This document shows, piece after piece, positions 6,327-8,011 of a stretch of 8,011 bases of DNA. The first letter of the stretch is position 1. Each line of letters begins with the position of its first letter. The DNA is from Paracoccaceae bacterium (GTDB taxonomy: Bacteria > Pseudomonadota > Alphaproteobacteria > Rhodobacterales > Rhodobacteraceae), in contig SKOX01000124.1 of the NCBI GenBank assembly GCA_007119835.1, positions 1 to 8,011 of the forward strand. Reading direction: 5' to 3'. Made by a program: the position numbers and the translations under genes. The notes beneath the pieces were generated by a model that saw only the letters and a list, made by a program, of their open reading frames with translations, ran no database searches and was not told the origin of the DNA.

Positions 6327-7325
6327 ATGCAGCGTTTCCTTAACAACCCTGACGACATAGTCGACGAGACGGTCCGCGGCTTCGTCAAGGCTCATCACAA
6401 TCTGGTCCGGCTCGACCCGAACAATCCCCGCGTCGTGGTCTCGGCCTCGGCGCCTTCCCAGGGTCGGGTCGGTATCGTCACCGGCGGGGGCTCGGGTCAC
6501 GAGCCTGCCTTCATCGGCTACACCGGCCGCAACATGGTCGACGCCGTCGCCGTCGGGGAGATCTTCTCGTCTCCCACCGCCAAGAGCTTCCTCGACGCGA
6601 TCAAGGCCGCGAATGGCGGTGCGGGCGTTGCCGTCCTGTACGGCAATTATGCCGGCGACAACATGAACGTGAAAATGGCCGCGAAGATGGCAGCGAAGGA
6701 GGGTATCGAGGTCCTGACCGTCGTTGCCAACGACGACGTCTCCTCCGCGCCCACGGCGGAGCGCGAGAAGCGCCGCGGCGTCGCAGGCGAGATCCTCATG
6801 TGGAAGATCGGTGGCGCCAAGGCAGCGACGGGCGCCGCCCTCTCCGAGGTCCAAGCTGCCGCGCAGAAGGCGATCGACGCCTGCCGCTCAGTCGGCGTCG
6901 GCCTCGCCCCCTGCACGCTGCCAGCTGTCGGCCACCCGAACTTCGAGATCGGCCCGGGAAAGATGGAGATCGGTATCGGTCACCACGGCGAGCCCGGTGT
7001 CGAGGTTTCCGATCTCAAGCCCGCCGATCAGATCGCCGACGACATGCTCGAGATCGTCCTCGCCGACCACGACCTCAGCGCCGGCGCCGAAGTGGCCGTC
7101 CTCGTCTCCGGCCTCGGCGCGACCCCCGTGAACGAACTCTACGTCCTCTACGACCGGATCGAGACCCGGCTCGCCAAGCGCGACATCAAGGTCCACCGCG
7201 CCCTCGTCGGCAACTACTTCACCTCGCTCGAGATGATGGGTGCGACGCTCACGATCATGGCCCTCGACGACGAACTCAGGACGCTCCTCGACACTGAGGT
7301 CGCCTGTCCAGGCTTCGGAGGCTGA
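6327..7325 (+). CDS. dhaK: Dihydroxyacetone/erythrulose kinase, substrate-binding subunit DhaK
   Basis: A 332-residue DhaK subunit. Family features are GGGSGHEP at 53-60 with His58, NYAGD at 107-111 with Asp111, and GHHGEPG at 218-224. His220 of that last motif matches the E. coli His218 that binds the ketose covalently as a hemiaminal. The residue after HEPA is Phe62, where E. coli DhaK has His; the remembered erythrulose kinases also have Phe here, a hint towards a C4 substrate. It should hold D-erythrulose (or dihydroxyacetone) while DhaL supplies the phosphate. Ribosome site TGAGG overlaps the dehydrogenase stop (6315-6319), which points to translational coupling. The C-terminus ends after the K domain (PGFGG), so it is not a fused K-L kinase of the Citrobacter or mycobacterial DerK type. 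Subunit identity is firm, substrate inferred. Confidence 0.93.
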   Translation: MQRFLNNPDDIVDETVRGFVKAHHNLVRLDPNNPRVVVSASAPSQGRVGIVTGGGSGHEPAFIGYTGRNMVDAVAVGEIFSSPTAKSFLDAIKAANGGAGVAVLYGNYAGDNMNVKMAAKMAAKEGIEVLTVVANDDVSSAPTAEREKRRGVAGEILMWKIGGAKAATGAALSEVQAAAQKAIDACRSVGVGLAPCTLPAVGHPNFEIGPGKMEIGIGHHGEPGVEVSDLKPADQIADDMLEIVLADHDLSAGAEVAVLVSGLGATPVNELYVLYDRIETRLAKRDIKVHRALVGNYFTSLEMMGATLTIMALDDELRTLLDTEVACPGFGG

Positions 7326-7329
7326 GGTC

Positions 7330-7968
7330 ATGGCAAGCTTCCTCGCCACGGAGGGCGGCACTCTCGTCAAGGAAGTCTCCGCCGTCATCGTCGAAAACCG
7401 GTCCTACCTCAGCGAGATCGACGGCAGGATCGGCGACGGCGATCACGGCGCGAACATGGCCAAGGGTTTTGGTCGCGCAGCCGACCGCATTCCAGACGAT
7501 GCACCTCTTGCCGACGCGCTTGCCATCCTTTCGGACGTGCTCATGTCCGAGATCGGCGGCTCGATGGGTCCGCTCTACGGCATGATGTTTTCTGATATGG
7601 CCGACACGGTGCGCGGCCAGGAGCGGGTCGATGCGCCCGGCTTCGGCGCGATGCTCCGGGCGGGGCTGGAGGGCGTGCGGGGCGTAGGCTCCGCCGAGGT
7701 CGGCGACAAGACCCTGATGGACACTCTCGTGCCTGCCGTCGAGGCCTACGAAGGCGCGCTTGGCGCCGGATCGGACTTCGCGGCGGCGCTCGAGGCCATG
7801 AAGACCGCGGCCGAGAAGGGGCGGGACAGCACCATCGACCTGGTCGCCAGGATCGGCCGCGCTTCCCGTCTCGGCGAGCGCTCCCGCGGTGTCCTCGATG
7901 CCGGTGCGACCTCGTGCTGCCTCATCCTCGTCGCACTGGCCGATGGCGCCGTGCGTCGGCTTGGCTGA
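7330..7968 (+). CDS. dhaL: Dihydroxyacetone/erythrulose kinase, nucleotide-binding subunit DhaL
   Basis: A 212-residue DhaL subunit. The metal-nucleotide site DGRIGDGDHG at 31-40 provides Asp31, Asp36 and Asp38. GGSMGPLYG at 76-84, GDKTLMDTL at 125-133 and LGERSRGVLDAGATS at 181-195 complete the ADP/ATP-binding helical barrel. ATG 7330 is chosen: GGAGG at 7317-7321 lies 8 bases upstream and overlaps the dhaK end, and only 4 bases separate the genes. Earlier in-frame ATGs lie inside dhaK and would add shadow sequence. It works with DhaK on the same ketose. In E. coli, DhaL keeps ADP bound and is recharged by the PTS protein DhaM; no dhaM, HPr or EI gene is in this window. Whether this DhaL exchanges ATP freely cannot be told from motifs alone. 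Confidence 0.93.
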   Translation: MASFLATEGGTLVKEVSAVIVENRSYLSEIDGRIGDGDHGANMAKGFGRAADRIPDDAPLADALAILSDVLMSEIGGSMGPLYGMMFSDMADTVRGQERVDAPGFGAMLRAGLEGVRGVGSAEVGDKTLMDTLVPAVEAYEGALGAGSDFAAALEAMKTAAEKGRDSTIDLVARIGRASRLGERSRGVLDAGATSCCLILVALADGAVRRLG

Positions 7969-8011
7969 ACCCCGTGCTTCCGCTCCTTACCCTTGACGGC
8001 GACACCGCCCC

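Noticed and set aside
7974..8011. GTG at 7974 as start of a further gene
   Set aside because: Only 13 codons are visible before the edge, there is no ribosome site, and no family can be recognised. The stretch 7969-8011 is left unassigned.

Overview
The window is GC-rich with strong G/C preference at third codon positions. Its gene families (SorC regulator, ribose-type sugar ABC transporter, SDR polyol dehydrogenase, DhaK/DhaL kinase, RpiB-type isomerase) fit an alphaproteobacterium, probably of the Rhodobacterales/Rhizobiales kind. That placement rests on composition and gene style, not on a marker gene.

Layout: the left edge (about 1-170) holds the end of an unrecognised coding stretch on the + strand that has no stop of its own. 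On the - strand, an RpiB-family isomerase (1247-1696) is followed closely by a SorC/DeoR-family regulator (249-1238). A 215-base divergent control region (1697-1911) separates these from a + strand run of six genes: ABC ATPase (1912-3390), ABC permease (3410-4432), periplasmic binding protein (4503-5486), SDR dehydrogenase (5556-6317), DhaK (6327-7325) and DhaL (7330-7968). Spacings are short (4 to 70 bases). The two largest gaps, on either side of the binding-protein gene, each hold a GC-rich hairpin. The last 43 bases hold nothing that can be called.

Taken together, the genes read as a complete uptake and degradation module for a four-carbon polyol, most likely D-threitol. The ABC system imports the polyol, the SDR oxidises it to a tetrulose (D-erythrulose), DhaK with DhaL phosphorylates it to D-erythrulose 4-phosphate, and the RpiB homologue isomerises that to D-erythrose 4-phosphate, which enters the pentose phosphate pathway. 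This matches in outline the DthD-DerK-DerI route described in Mycobacterium smegmatis. The substrate is inferred from gene content and remembered family motifs, not proven.

The points most worth a second look are: the kinase is split into K and L subunits with no DhaM/PTS partner in view; the RpiB homologue lacks the His that E. coli RpiB uses for sugar ring opening and has altered phosphate-site residues, which suits a substrate that cannot form a ring; and the divergent control region contains a good dyad and short repeats that could be the regulator's operator. The pathway itself is of a known type, and I see no wholly new system here.
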